A DNA stretch of 64,000 nucleotides from Sorghum bicolor. Lineage: Eukaryota; Streptophyta; Magnoliopsida; Poales; Poaceae. Of the stretch, positions 21,342-33,304 are shown piece by piece. The notes beneath the pieces are model-generated. The model was not told where the DNA came from. It did no database searches and worked only from the letters and a program-made list of their open reading frames with translations. The stretch covers positions 25,129,838 to 25,193,837 of the forward strand of contig NC_012877.2 in assembly GCF_000003195.3 (NCBI RefSeq). The letters run 5' to 3'. The translations under genes and the position numbers were made by a program. The number at the start of each line of letters is the position of its first letter. Position 1 is the first letter of the stretch.

Positions 21342-24300
21342 CTCCCTAGGTTAAAGTATTGTGGAGTTGGCCCACTAAACCCAACAAAGTTCCAGATCTG
21401 CTGCATCAACGCCATCCTGATCTCATTGCTTGCAGCCAACAGATTCAAGTATTGCAGGTATACTCTCAGTCCCCACAAAGGCTCGTGGATAAATCATGGA
21501 TCCATAGTGATGCTAGGCACACAAAGGAATACATACAAGGGGTAAACAGTTTCCTAGCTTTTGCATTTAGAAATTCAGCAGTAGGGGAGAAGATTCTATG
21601 CCCTTGTAGAAAGTGTGTTAACTTATTTTGGAGAGATTCAAGTGATATACGTGAGCACTTGATATGTGATGGGTTTCTACAAGGTTACACAACTTGGAAC
21701 TTGCACGGGGAATCCAGTTCCTCTTATGTGAATACCAACAATGGTGGTGGTGTTGATCCCGTGGAAGAGTCTAGTGAAGAGGATGACATATCTGCATTAC
21801 TTAGAGACCTAGCCTGTGGTTTAGATGGTAGAGGGGAATTAGAAGACAACAGTGCTGAGCTTCCTAAAGAACTAATTGACCTCCAAAAGTTGGTAGAAGC
21901 CAACAGTCAAGAATTATTTCCTAATTGCAAGAAGTACACTAAATTGCGTTTCCTGATTAGGCTTCTTCACATCAAGCTCCTTGGAGGATGGACTGATAGA
22001 AGTTTTGACCTTGCACTAGATCTATTTAATGATGTCTTACCTGGGGATTCAACACTACCCAAAACCTACTATGAAACCAAGAAATTGATTAAGTCTATAG
22101 GACTTGGGTACACTAGTATTGATGCCTGTGATAATGATTGCATTCTATATTGGAAGGAACATGAAAAATCTGAATCATGTCCAAAGTGTAAGGCTTCACG
22201 ATGGAAATCAGTTAGGAAGAGTCTAGATGGGAAACATGTGTACAAGGTTCCTAAGAAGGTACTTCGATACTTTCCGATAAAGAAAAGGCTCCAAAGATTT
22301 TTTTTATGTTCTAAAACAGCTGCTCTAACAAGATGGCATGATGAGGAGAGAACCAAAGATGATGTTCTTAGGCATCCTGCTGATTCTCCTCTATGGAAAG
22401 ACTTTGATCATAAAAATCCTGAGTTTGCTAAGGATAGCAGAAATATACGTCTTGCATTTGCCACTGATGGTTTTAATCCTTATAGAACCCAAACTATTAG
22501 CTATAGCATTTGGCCTGGTATATGTATTCCCTACAATTTTCCACCATCAATGTGCATGAAGCAATCAAATTTCATACTCTCTTTCCTAATTCCTGGAAGA
22601 AAGGCTCCTGGTAGTGATATGGATGTTTTTCTCGAGCCATTTGTGAATGATATGGTAGATATGTTTGTCACTGGGGTTTGGACTTATGATGCATCAAAGA
22701 GAGAGTGGTTCCATTTAAAGGCAGCAGTGTTGTGGACTATTACAGACTTCCCCGGTCTAGGCTATGTATGAGGTTGTGTCACCGCTGGTGAAGGGGCATG
22801 TCCTGATTGCCACTCATATACTTGTTCATATTCACTAAAAAAGGGGAGCAAGACTTGCTATATGGGCCATCGTATGTTTTTGGATGAAAATCACCCATTT
22901 AGGTTTGATGTTGATAAGTTTGGTTCAACTGAATTTAGGAAGGCACCTACTCCACTCTCTGGGGAGGAAGTGTTGGAGTGCACTAAAGATATTGTTACCG
23001 TTTTTGGCAAGGATCCATCTGGAAAGAAACCTTCAAGGAAGAAACGCAAGGAAGGGGAGCCAGTAGTCATTTTTAAAAGGTGGTCTATTTGGTTTAAACT
23101 TCCCTATTGGAAAGATTTGATGCTGCGACAAAAATGTGTATGAGAACTTTGTTAATACATTCTTGGGTACTGAAGGAAAATCTAAGGATAATCTGAATTC
23201 TCGCTTAGACCTTCAAGCTTTAGGTATTAGAAGTGATCTTCACCCTGTTGATGTTGAAGAACAATTTTATTTACCACCAGCACCATATACATTTAGTCTT
23301 GATGATAAAAAATTATTTTGTGAAATACTGAAAGGGGTAAAGTTTCCTGCTGGCCATGCATCTGATATACGTCATAATATTCATGTCAATGAGAGAAAGG
23401 TGTTTGGGCTTAAGAGTCATGAATGCCACATTGTTCTACAAGAGTTACTACCGCTTGCTGTGAGGAAAGTATTGCCGGAAGTAGTTAGTGCTGCAGTGAT
23501 ACGTGTTAGTCATTTCTTCAAGAAAATTTGTGCTCCTGTTTTTCGCAAAAGTGATATGGATAGTCTAGAGGCTGAAATAGCTGAAACCTTAAGCCTTTTG
23601 GAGACTATATTCCTTCCCTCCTTTTTTGACATGATGGTACATCTGATGGTCCATCTTCCTGCCCAAGCAAGAGTGGCTGGTCCAGTACATTTCCGTAGCA
23701 TGTGGCCTGTTGAGAGGTAATTTCTGTGAGCGTATTGCAACATACCTATAAAAAATAACATACTATTTTATAACATAATGGGCTTATTATATATGTGTAT
23801 AGGTTTTTGATGAGATTGAAAGGTGATGTTCGTACAAAAAGCCATCCGGAGGGATCGATAATGGAGGGTTGTATGTTTTATGAGAGCCTTACAGTATGTG
23901 GACACTATTTACATAGCCAAGTCCCTAGAAATATTCAAGGGCTGCAATCTGAAAATTCCACAACCCCTTTCTTTGAGCACATTGGACGGGGTTTAGCTGG
24001 GAAGTGCACAGTGGGTTTAGACCACAAAACTTGGCTGCAAGCACACAGATATGTTTTGTTCAACTATCCAAATATAGGGTCTTACTTGCAGTAAGTTGTT
24101 AGTTTCACTTCACACCACATTATGTTTACATTCTCTTGCACAGTAAGATGATAGATTCACCTTTGCAGAAAGCATGCTCACTATCTATCCTCACTTGGTG
24201 TTCGAAACCAACGAGCTATCAACCGAATGCAACATGAATGCTTCCATGAGTGGTTTAGGTTGCATGTAAGTAGGAAGTTGAACTTATGGTATGCTATCTA

Positions 24301-25165
24301 AGTTGAACTTCTCATTACCTTAATAATAACATTTCTTACTAAACATAGGTGGAAGAAACGTGTGAGGAAGTACCAGATGAGATACAAATCTTAGCCAAGG
24401 CGCCAATCATGAGTGCACAGAAATATAGTAGCTACAGAATAAATGGATTTGATTTTCACACTGAGTCATATGATGTGGGTAGGCCTATCCAAAATAGTGG
24501 GGTTGCTCTCGTCTCAGAATCCACATGCTTTGAGAGGGGCGATAATGATAATGCCATAATAGGTAGTGAAACTTATTATGGCATTATAAAGGAGATAGTT
24601 GAATTGAACTATAACCACAAAGGAAATGTTGTTCTTTTCCTGTGTGATTGGGTTGACAACCGTGTGCGGGGCAAATGGGTTAAAACTGATCAGTTCGGGG
24701 TCACCACTGTCAACTTTAAACATTTATTCAATACTGGTGAAAAAGTATCAGATGAGCCTTTCATACTAGCATCACAAGCAGTGCAAGTCTTCTATGTTCC
24801 TGAACATGCTGGTTCTGAGTGGGTTTCAGTGCATCAGTCCAAACCAAGAAACGTCTATGATATCGATAACTTGGAGAGTGAGCACCTAGATACTGGTAAT
24901 GGACATGTTCGGCCATTGCCTGACCTAAATGCTAAGGTGATTGTGGATGTTATTAATGGGGTTGTCCCCGCTACTAGGACAGACATAGATGGTATAATAG
25001 TTGCGCCTAAAAAGTAAGTGTTATTTATGCAGTATATGATTGCCACATTGATTACTTGAAAAAATTTTGTTCCCTTCAGTTTGTATTATTTGCTATACAA
25101 GGAAAAAATTGCTAATTCCTCTGTACCTTTTTAGGAGACAAAATGCCAAGCGCAAGAGGAAATAG
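21342..25165 (+). pseudogene. CACTA D gene 1: tnp2-type transposase, broken
   Basis: Read by exons (about 21342-23715, 23803-24090, 24169-24265, 24349-25013, 25135-25165), it shows these parts in order: a transposase-associated N-terminal domain (DKSWIHSDARHTKEY, CPCRKCVN); the tnp2 core (LLHIKLLGGWTD, CPKCKASRW, LATDGFNP, WPGICIPYNFPPSMCMKQ); the later domains found in this family (PEGSIMEG, DHKTWLQAHRYVLFN); and YYGIIKEIVELNY...LFLCDWVD near the C-terminus, ending in a basic tail RQNAKRKRK. Defects are TGA at 22769-22771 inside ITDFPGLGYV, and a short deletion with frameshift at about 23126 that removes the conserved HNLDVMHIEK block before NVCENF. The usual start Met before DKSW reads GTG (21485). 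It cannot make a full transposase. Confidence 0.88.
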
Positions 25166-25175
25166 AGATGATGAC

Positions 25176-28100
25176 ATGTCTGAGTATGAAAAGCTGAAAT
25201 GGGCACGAGTTGAAAGAAACAATGAGGTGATAGAATCCCTTCATCTTCGTCATCTGAGCACTGAACTCCAGCGTTCCCAACCAAATAAAAGAACAAAGGT
25301 TAGCCTTGTACAATAGTATGTGCTGCAACATTTCTAAGCTAGTACAAATTATAACTAACATTATCATGCTCATTTTCTTGTAGAGGACTCATAACCCAGG
25401 TGATGCAGCCATTGATCATCATAATTTGCGACCAAGACCACAAAGAGATAACGTTGAGATTGCGAATGAGCAGACTGCTGCTCATGATTCTGATTACGAA
25501 GTTGTTGGAGAGTTCTTATGTGACAATCAAGGTACTGTATTTATGAAAAAATCTAAGAACATTTGCTGCTATTTCTTGCTACAATAATTTCTGATATTTT
25601 GCTCTCATCTAAACAGATTTGCACACAAAAAAGAGGAATGGAAGGAAAATCACCACAATGAATGACATATTTTCAAGGAAACCGGACATGCCCAAAATCA
25701 AAATAATAACCAATGATCTTGGACAACCTGTAGGAGAAAACTATAGGAAGTTTGCTAGTTCCATTGGTTGTGAAGTGAGGAAGACATTACCAGTACGATT
25801 TACTGATTGGAGTTATGTTCCCTATAATATTAAGGACAAAGTTTGGACTAGCTTGCAGGTATATCATTGTCTATCCTCGTGCAAGTTATCCAATTCATAG
25901 CAACTTGTATAATTTGTGCATCAATAGCTACTTAGTGCATTATCTGTCCATCAATAATCAGTTTTTTATGGCAATCTAATACATTAGCAATCTTTACATT
26001 ATCTGTAGCTACTGTACACTTAGCAGCTTAGTGCAATCTGTACATGATCTCATCACTCCTTTTCAATGGAAAATTAGGCGTACTTTGATTATGATGAGGC
26101 TGTCAACAAATGGTTTACCGATACATCTGCAAAGAAGTGGAAGGACTACAAGACATTCTTAAAAAAGAAGTATTTTGATGAAACATCAACAGATGAGCAA
26201 ATGAAGGAAAGACTTAAAAATATATTAAATGTCGATGACATCAATGGTCTTATTGATTTTTGGAGGTCTCCTGAATGTCAAGTAAGGAACAATTCATATG
26301 AATCTCTCTTTTCTGTTACTTGCCTATGAATGTGCTAATCTCAATGATGTATACCATAGGCTCGAAGTGAAAGAGGAAAAGCAAATCGTGCGAAGTTGAC
26401 GGTTCATCATACCTCTGGAACCATCAGCTATGCTTGCCGTAGTTATAATATGGTATGATCCTGTCATGTTACTCATCCTGTAATAAATTGTTTTGGTGCA
26501 TTTTCATTGCTACATATTTATTGAACTTGTAGGGTAAATCACTTGGTCGCCTTGCTAGAAGAGATGAAGTGTACGTCAGTACACACACAAAAAAAAATGG
26601 AGTACCTCTAAGGGAGGCAGCTGAAACAATTGTAAGCCCGCCTCTCCCCAAAAAAACATGGATCAGTATACACATTCTTATTTATATTTTGTAGGATAAG
26701 CTTAAAGCCATTGTTGAAGCTCATCCAGAGTTGAAGGATAAAACAATTCAAGAAGGCGATGTGTATGCTGCTGTTTGTGGAGCAAAGGAGCCAAGAGGAC
26801 GTGTTCGTGTTTTGGGTCTAGGACCAACTCCCCAAGAGATTGGTACCCCCGGGCTCAAAGGACTCATGTCAACAAGGTTGCAAGCAGAAATTTGGGGTCG
26901 AAAGAGAACTGAAAGTAAGAATATAGCTCTTGAGCAACGCATTCGGGAATTGGAAGAGGAAAGGATAGCACAAGGAAGGACAAATGTTGATGTTCTATCA
27001 CATCATGGCTCGAACTCACGACAGTATGCGGTAATGAAATCCTAGCTGTTTTGTTTCTTTTGCCTATGTTGCTCACTGTTTCATTTGTGTAGAGTCCGAC
27101 ACCTGAAGGACCTATCGATGAGGCACATAATGCTTCTCCGCTTGAAGAACAAGATAATTATTATGTAGAGAATGAATACTATGATCGGTATGAAGAGGAT
27201 GATGAGAACTTGTTGCCCCATAGGCATGCTCCAGCCCGATCAGCTTTGAACATTACAACAGCAACAAATGTTCGCCCTCGCTTTCCAAATGATGCACATG
27301 TAATGTTGCTATGCCCTTGCAAAGTATGAGTTTACGATTTCAAAAATGTTCCCTGTTTACCATTCTCATGAGTGCGCATTGTTTATTTTAGGTTGAAATG
27401 CAAGAGAGCTTGCCCCCCTCTAGGCCTATTGTAGCCCAATCAGCTAGAAACATGACTACTGCACCAGCTAGTTATATTCCTCGCCTTCAAGATGACTTTG
27501 CAAACGAAACACATGTAATCTTTCTATGCTGCTACAATGTTTCTCTTTGTGATTTCAAATATGTTCCTTAGTTCTTATGAGTACATCATTTATTTCAGGT
27601 TGCAATAGAAGAGATCTTGCTGCCCCCTAGGCCTGCTGCAGCCCAATCAGCTAAGAACTTGACTACTGCACCAACAAATGATATGCCCCCTCGCTTCGCA
27701 AATAATACACATGTAATCTTGCATTGGTACAACAATGTTTCTTTGTGATTTTAAAGATGATCCATGTTTTTCAGCTCTCATATGAGTGTATCTTTACTTC
27801 ACGTTGGAACGGACAAGAGCTTTCTCCCCCATACACATGATGCAGCCCATCCACCTATAAACAAGACAACTACAGCAACAAATAATGTCCCTCATCTACA
27901 TGATGACCTTGTAATTTTTCTATCTTCCTACATTCTTCTGTGGTTTCATCTACATACTTGCTCTAACACTCTTATGGGTGCATCATTTATTCCAGGTTGG
28001 AAAGGATGTGATATTATATGCTATATTGAGATCTGAGTCACCTGTGGCTAGGGGGACAGTCATTTCAACTAATCCAAACACCATTGTAGGAGGGCAGCCT

Positions 28101-28980
28101 CTTGGTAATGAATACTGTGAAGTAGTAGTTAATGTTGTGATGAAAAGGGAGGCTATGCTGCCTCGGTCTTATGGCGAGATGCTGTCTATGGCTCGCACTC
28201 TCAATATGAACATTGCATGGCCATTCAATAAAGTAATAGACTAGACTTATATAATTTTCATTTTGGTTTTACCTGTGATGCATGGCCAGTGTTCATAATT
28301 AAACCATCTGTGATAGGTAAAGGAATGCAAGAAGAGGGAAGGCAAGAAGGCATCTAGTACACCTCTCAAGGGTACTGCAGGTATGTTCCTAAATTTACAT
28401 TCATCTGACTATGTACAAACTTAGTGACCATCTGTAAAAACCTAGTGACTAAATTAAGCACACAGGATTGTATTTGGAAGGCAATCACTACATTTTATCA
28501 GAGATCATGAACTGTAGGCTCATAGTTGTACAAAATCCAAAGTTCATGCTTAAGTGTCCATGGTAAAAATTTGGAATAGTACGTAAATGTATTATCACCA
28601 TGCTGTTGGTGCAAGGAAAGAGCTGCATGATTTGAATTGGCATATACTTTGACTGAGAAGTGACACCTAGCTCACAAATATATATATATATATATTTCAT
28701 CTTTTATTTGAAAACATGACTTAGTTCCACTTGGTAAACTGAAATATCAGACTGTATGCATAGTTTGTAAAGGTCTAGGAACAGAATATGTAATGGCTTT
28801 GTTAAAAACCAAGTATTTTGAGTTAATAAGTAACTAATCTTTCTAAAGTCTGAATTAGCTTTTCTCTCAGCATCATTTTGTTGATTACAAACTAGTATTG
28901 TACAAATTTGCATATTTTCTACAATTTCCTAATTATGGTTATATTTTTTAGGAAGCGCTGGCCACAAGTCTTTGCCTTGA
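25176..28980 (+). CDS. CACTA D gene 2: Ptta/En/Spm family transposase-associated protein
   Basis: The likely start MSEYEKLKWARVERN lies 10 bp after the stop of gene 1. About thirteen GT-AG exons join in frame, with no stop seen, to the end GHKSLP at 28980. Recognisable parts are TMNDIFSRKPDMPKIKI; the domain core VRFTDWSYVPYNIKDKVWTSL to YFDYDEAVNKWFTDTSAKKW; ARSERGKANRAKLTVHHTSG; GKSLGRLARRDEVYVSTHTK; QEGDVYAAVCG; a coiled-coil-like ALEQRIRELEEERIAQGR; a repeated proline-rich exon series; and the C-terminal block VVNVVMKREAMLPRSYGEM. In En/Spm elements the second gene binds subterminal repeats and helps synapsis; that role is inferred here. The exon at about 27803-27910 lacks a good AG acceptor (CAC for CAG) and may be skipped. 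The boundary between genes 1 and 2 may reflect alternative splicing of one transcript. Confidence 0.78.
27083..27995 (+). repeat. Tandemly duplicated exon-intron units in CACTA D gene 2
   Basis: Successive donor sites at 27300, 27515, 27713 and 27911 are spaced 215, 198 and 198 bp. Each unit has an intron containing CTTATGAGTGCATCATTTATT or a variant and an exon starting GTTG(A/C)AAT or GTTGGAA. The exons encode PP(S/R)RP..AQSA(R/K)N.TTAP or related text and most end in ACAT before GTAAT. The exon starting at 27996 also begins GTTGGAAA. Confidence 0.8.
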
Positions 28981-29320
28981 GTTCCTGGAAAATGGTTCTC
29001 CACACCTAACTTGATGGATGTGCTCTATTGTTTGAACCATGGCTTTTGGTTTTTTAGTTTGTACAAGTGACTGTGCACAAACCTTGCTGTCTCAAACATT
29101 TGAACTAGTAGTCTTTTGGGATGTGCACTCATGTAACCTTTTGGAACCAAACTTTGTTGGATGGTTCAAACTGTGTGCAAGACAATGTATTGTTATATAT
29201 GGATTGAACTCCATGTGATATATGTTTGTGTAACTTTATGTGATGAAACTTCAGTTTGAGTCTGGGTATCATATATGTGCTGGTTTGCAATTGTATTTAT
29301 TTTTTTATATATTTATATTG
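28981..29320 (+). other. 3' untranslated region of the CACTA D transcript
   Basis: T-rich sequence between the gene 2 stop and the right subterminal repeats. No further coding sequence or element is visible; polyadenylation probably occurs here. Confidence 0.5.
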
Positions 29321-29602
29321 TCTGTTGGACTGTCTGACGCTAAAATTGCATGGACTGTTGGATCATCTGTCGCTGTAGGTATGGTAACAGACTATCTGTC
29401 GCTGAAAAATAGCAATGGATGGTCTGACGCAAAATATATTCAGGGTGACGGACTGTCTGACGCTAAAAGTATGGTTTGACGCTGTATCTTTTTAGCGTCA
29501 GCACTTACACCGTCTGTAGAAGTCTGACGCTATATAGTTTTAGCGTCAGACCATTTGACGTTGTAGCTGCTTTTAGCGTCAGATCATCCGGCGCTAATTA
29601 TG
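29320..29602. repeat. Right subterminal repeats of CACTA D
   Basis: About twelve copies of TCTGACGCTAAA or close variants lie in 280 bp. The outermost alternate between direct and inverted (TTTTAGCGTCAGA), the typical layout of CACTA subterminal arrays. The right array is denser than the left. Confidence 0.82.
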
Positions 29603-30197
29603 GTGTTGTGGTGTAGTGCTAATTGCTATCTAATCAACCTCTAAACTTGAAGGATTAGGGAGTAGCTAATTCTAATTCTCTGTGGGAGAGAAGCTCTAAA
29701 CCCTAACTTTGATGGCTACCTCTGAATAATGATTTCTCCTCTCCTCCTCCAGGGGCCAGGGGGTCTGGTTTTATAGTCCCCTTAAGTGAACGTGAGCCAT
29801 TGGATCAAACCGACATAGATTGTATGGTTTAGATTGATCCTTTAGGTCGGTGGAGTCTTGTCCCGAAGCAGAGTCCTGATTGGCCTCTTGGCCAGGGCGG
29901 GCGCCCAAGGGGGGTGGGCGGCCGCCCAGCTCCCGAGCCCGATTCGCGTCCCGTTCGTTCCCGTGGCTTCTGGATCCTTCTAGATTGAGGAAAATTGCGC
30001 GGCACGTAATTATCTCGTTGTAAACATGACATGTGGGCCTTCTCTCCCTATTTTCTGATAAACCCCTGCAGAAATAGATAAACACCAAAGCTCGTGGAAT
30101 TCTGTCAGATAAAACCCTAATTCTAGATGTTTGTTTTATATTGATCCTTTTTCATGTTTATTTGATTATTAATTTTAGTACTTAAGGACCGTCAACA

Positions 30198-30236
30198 AAC
30201 TCCCCCAAGCTTACCCTTTGCTCGTCCCTGAGCAAA
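30198..30236 (-). promoter_or_regulatory. Polypurine tract and conserved hairpin of element II
   Basis: On the minus strand TTTGCTC AGGGAC GAGCAAA (30236-30217) is followed by GGGTAAGCTTGGGGGAGTT ending at 30198, next to the LTR start at 30197. The arrangement matches 9221-9260 and 14709-14746 although element II belongs to another Athila family. Confidence 0.75.
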
Positions 30237-31747
30237 CAGCTAAACTCAGACGGATCAGGAGTTGCTTCGATGTTTTCTTTCCTGACAGGCACACATGCTT
30301 TTACATAAAAATTCTTCGAGATTATAGTGAAGTGTTATGGAGTTTAGCACCTGCACTTAAGTCTTAAGTAATCGAAAGAAAAAATAGTTAAGTCAAGCAC
30401 TATCCCTCCTGTCTATACTTCACCTTTGTTCTAGAGTTTTTTATAAGTTTTTAAAATAAAACTCAGAGTTCGCAGCAATGATTCTCTCAAGTCTCTCTAT
30501 ATGTGGTATTTGTGGATCCTTACCATAATGTCACTTACCTATAGCTAATGGAATATTTAAGTGGAGCTTATAGGAGTGGAAAACAGCTCATACATATGTT
30601 GTCTAATCGAGCCATGGATCCAAAGGAACTCAGCATATAATTAAATCAAGATGTGCATGTGTGATGGAGTAAATGATAATGATGGTGAGAATGCATAAGT
30701 GTTAATAAAATTTGGTTCTCATTGCTCCTCATATTGCTATCTCTCCTCTTCTTTAATCTTTGCTTTGGGAGAACATGGGCTATCTTTTTTCTCTTCTTCT
30801 TCTTTTTTTCAGGTGGGTAGTAGATACCCCTAATTCTACTGTCGGACACTTGTCCATTTTTTTCCTCTCGAGTGGGCATTTTTGTACCCCTAATTCTACT
30901 TCGGACACTTGTCCATTTTTACCTCTCGTCTCACTCTTTTTCTTTCTTTTTCGAGGTTCCCGGGCACTTGCCCCTTTTTATTTCCTCGTATATATTTTTG
31001 CATAACCCATGCCTCTTCTGCATTGAATCTTTTTAGAGAGAGAGAATAACAATATTCGGGACAGTGAGTGATAATATTTTTAGCAATTTTAATGATTGAT
31101 GATGAATGCTGTGGTAGATGTGTGCAAGTGAATATCTTAATTTAACCACATGAAAAGCTCCTAAGGGTCTACACAGCTCGATCAAACTCAATGTGAATAT
31201 AGTAAAAGATGTTATAGCAAGTATGGCTGTGGTAGGTGGTTTGCAATGCTAGGAACTCATCATGTGATTTGTAAGTTTTCAAAATAAATCTCCAGAACTT
31301 AGTGTAGTAGGAACAAGATAAACAGTAGCTCAACTTTATATCATGCCTTTCTCTTACCTAGACTTTAGTTTTATGCTTCCCAAAGATAGTAATTTTAGTT
31401 TTAGTAATTCCTAGAAGAATTCTAATATAAAAGCTAGGTACTTGTAAGTAAGCAAGCAGAGCAACTGTTCATCATTTCCATCATGCATCTTTTTGGTCTT
31501 TTTATTTTTTTTAGAGATTAAACTTAGCAGAAAAATAAAGCACACTTATCTACACACTCTTTTTATTTTGTTTTCATGTTTATTAAGTGCAGTAGATTAA
31601 AGCAAGAAAATATTTATTTGGTTTTCTAAGTTTTCCTTTTAAGATAAATTAAATACTAGAATAGAAAAGAATAAATAAGAAGAGCAAATAAAAACTTACT
31701 TGATAAATTAGGGAGGAACTCCCCCAAGCTGGATGTTGACGTTGGTC
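30237..31747 (-). other. 3' non-coding region of element II
   Basis: About 1.5 kb of AT-rich sequence between the extra ORF and the PPT, comparable in place and length to 13312-14708. A direct repeat of about 61 bp lies at 30825-30930. No gene is visible on either strand. Confidence 0.6.
30825..30930. repeat. Direct repeat in the 3' region of element II
   Basis: TACCCCTAATTCTACT followed by TCGGACACTTGTCCATTTTT occurs twice, about 61 bp apart, with a T-rich C/T tract between. It is a local tandem duplication with no evident function. Confidence 0.75.
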
Positions 31748-33304
31748 TTACCCGATGTTCCAGAACCGCATCATGGTTGTGATGTTGTCGTTCATTGTTG
31801 TTGTATCTTGTCTCAGCTCTTGTACTGCAGCGGCATGGTCCTGGTTCCATTTTTGTTGTTCTTCCAGGAGTCTTCCATGTTCTGCTTGCGTGTTCTGGAT
31901 GTCGAGGAGGGTGTTGTCGGTACGAGTGAAGAAAGCACCGGCCTCTTGATAGTAGTCATTCGTGAAAGCGTAGGAGGCGTCGGAGTATCGTCCTGCATCA
32001 AATTGTGGTGGAGATCTGGATCCTGAAGCTCCATATGGATCAGTGGAGTACCTGCCCGTATGAAAAGGCGGGTTTGTCCACTGGTGATCTTGGCTCTCCG
32101 GCCATGTCTCCTCTGTTGGCTCTTGTGGTTGCGCATGCCGAGCCCATGGGTCTCGAAGGACTCGTGGATTGTAATCGCAATAATGGAGGTGCGCTGCTTC
32201 TTCTGGTACAGGGTTAGCTCCATACCAAGTGCGTTCTCGGTGAGTGGTTATCCTTTCAGATGCCACTCGCTGTGGAGTTCTCTGGTTCACTGGTGTTGCT
32301 GCAATCTCAATCAAAAAGTTTTGCACAGAGTAGAGGCCAAGGTTCGGGTTAGGTAACCGAATCTTGCCTTTATCATCATATAGCATATACATTATATTCC
32401 CCTCTTTCTTTAACATCCGAGCTTGTCTAAATGTGTCATAGCCATGATAAATTCTTAGTTCTTCTATGAAGTCCAATGATGAATTTTCTAGTAAGTGAAG
32501 ATTAGTGGCTAGACGAGTGATAAGTGAAGTACATCCTACTGGTCCCTGAAGACTAGGTATACTAAGCCAATGTGAAACTAATAATGTAACAGGTGAAGTA
32601 GGTACTTTACTAATAGCAGCATATAAAAGCTGTAAATCTCCTACTCTTACTTTCCTAATATCGTCACGATAGAAAAGATTGTACCCAAGCCATTTGTGAA
32701 ACATCCTAAGAGTGGGGTGTTCCATGTCACTGGTTCGGGCTTGACTGTAAAAATTATCTCTAGATATTTCTCTCCAAAACTGGTGTCTCTCAAAGTTGGG
32801 TAAATCGGAGTCAATGTTCAGGATGCATCTTGAAGAGAAACCAAGATGGTCGCTTAGCTCTCTCCAGGATAACATAATTTCCTGTTTGAACATCCGAAAA
32901 ACAATTCCCCCCTCATAGTATTGTAAGGTGCAAAGAAATTCGAGGGTGAGAAGACGAGAACCCAGTTCGGTTATATTCCAAAAATTTGTCCAACCCATCA
33001 TTTGAAAAATTAAGTCAAATTCAGTGTCCACACTTGTTTCTCGTAGTAGGATTAGATCGATAGTAGGGGTGTGAATGAAATCTTTGTTCTTCAGTTGCTG
33101 ATAGACTTCCTTCTCTCTTCGGGTCTTCAGTCCAAGGTCTCCAATCTTGAGAAGGACCTTGACTTGCTGGCCTGATGAAGATGATGGAGCTTGTGTGGGT
33201 GTCGGGTCGACGTTCATCTCTGATGGCTGTGAGGAGTGTCGGGATGAACTCCTTGTTACAATGTTCTTGAGAGCCTTCCCTGCATTCTTCACCTTCTTAA
33301 ACAT
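31748..33304 (-). CDS. Element II: intact Athila-type extra ORF (env-like position), about 518 aa
   Basis: The longest frame starts at 33325, but the ATG at 33304 (MFKKVKNAGKALKNIVTRSS) is preferred. It lies one base after a strong splice acceptor (TTTGTTTGCAG), and the homologous ORF at 11939 starts equivalently (MKKFISAKL). Features: a basic Ser/Thr-rich N-terminus; a central globular part with FDLIFQMMGWTNFWNI, FERHQFWREIS, CTSLITRLATNLHLLE and LPNPNLGLYS; then a Pro/Gln/Tyr-rich hydrophilic tail ending EEQQKWNQDHAAAVQEL. No signal peptide or transmembrane helix is visible, so it does not look like a membrane glycoprotein. It lies 0.9 kb downstream of protease, where RT and integrase should be. 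Function unknown. Intactness in a recent insertion suggests it has been kept under selection. Confidence 0.75.
   Translation of the reverse strand: MFKKVKNAGKALKNIVTRSSSRHSSQPSEMNVDPTPTQAPSSSSGQQVKVLLKIGDLGLKTRREKEVYQQLKNKDFIHTPTIDLILLRETSVDTEFDLIFQMMGWTNFWNITELGSRLLTLEFLCTLQYYEGGIVFRMFKQEIMLSWRELSDHLGFSSRCILNIDSDLPNFERHQFWREISRDNFYSQARTSDMEHPTLRMFHKWLGYNLFYRDDIRKVRVGDLQLLYAAISKVPTSPVTLLVSHWLSIPSLQGPVGCTSLITRLATNLHLLENSSLDFIEELRIYHGYDTFRQARMLKKEGNIMYMLYDDKGKIRLPNPNLGLYSVQNFLIEIAATPVNQRTPQRVASERITTHRERTWYGANPVPEEAAHLHYCDYNPRVLRDPWARHAQPQEPTEETWPESQDHQWTNPPFHTGRYSTDPYGASGSRSPPQFDAGRYSDASYAFTNDYYQEAGAFFTRTDNTLLDIQNTQAEHGRLLEEQQKWNQDHAAAVQELRQDTTTMNDNITTMMRFWNIG

Larger units (their letters stand above)
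19439..29618 (+). mobile_element. CACTA transposon D, 10,180 bp, two-gene (autonomous-type) structure
   Basis: Termini are CACTACACCACAACAC and GTGTTGTGGTGTAGTG, a perfect inverted pair, flanked by CTA at 19436-19438 and 29619-29621. The empty site (ACTTCTCTAATTGC) is preserved in the second LTR of element II near 37441. Both ends carry TCTGACGCTAAA-type subterminal repeats. Inside are a tnp2-type transposase gene (broken) and a second gene of the plant transposase family Ptta/En/Spm, both on the plus strand. A nearly identical left end occurs at 62834. Confidence 0.95.
18501..30197 (-). repeat. 3' LTR of element II, split by CACTA D (18501-19438 and 29622-30197)
   Basis: The two pieces together align end to end with the other LTR at 36512-38025. 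The CACTA element removed 0 bp and added the 3-bp duplication CTA. A minus-strand TATA box (ACTATAAAAC) is at about 29769-29777. The GC module GGGCGGGCGCCC...GGGCGGCCGCCC is at 29894-29929, about 120 bp upstream of it. Confidence 0.9.

Noticed and set aside
28676..28697. (TA)n run in CACTA D
   Set aside because: A short simple repeat in an intron; no sign of a specific function.
31748..33304. Envelope glycoprotein encoded by element II
   Set aside because: The ORF is in the env-like position but shows no signal peptide, transmembrane helix or cysteine pattern; only an Athila-type extra ORF is supported.
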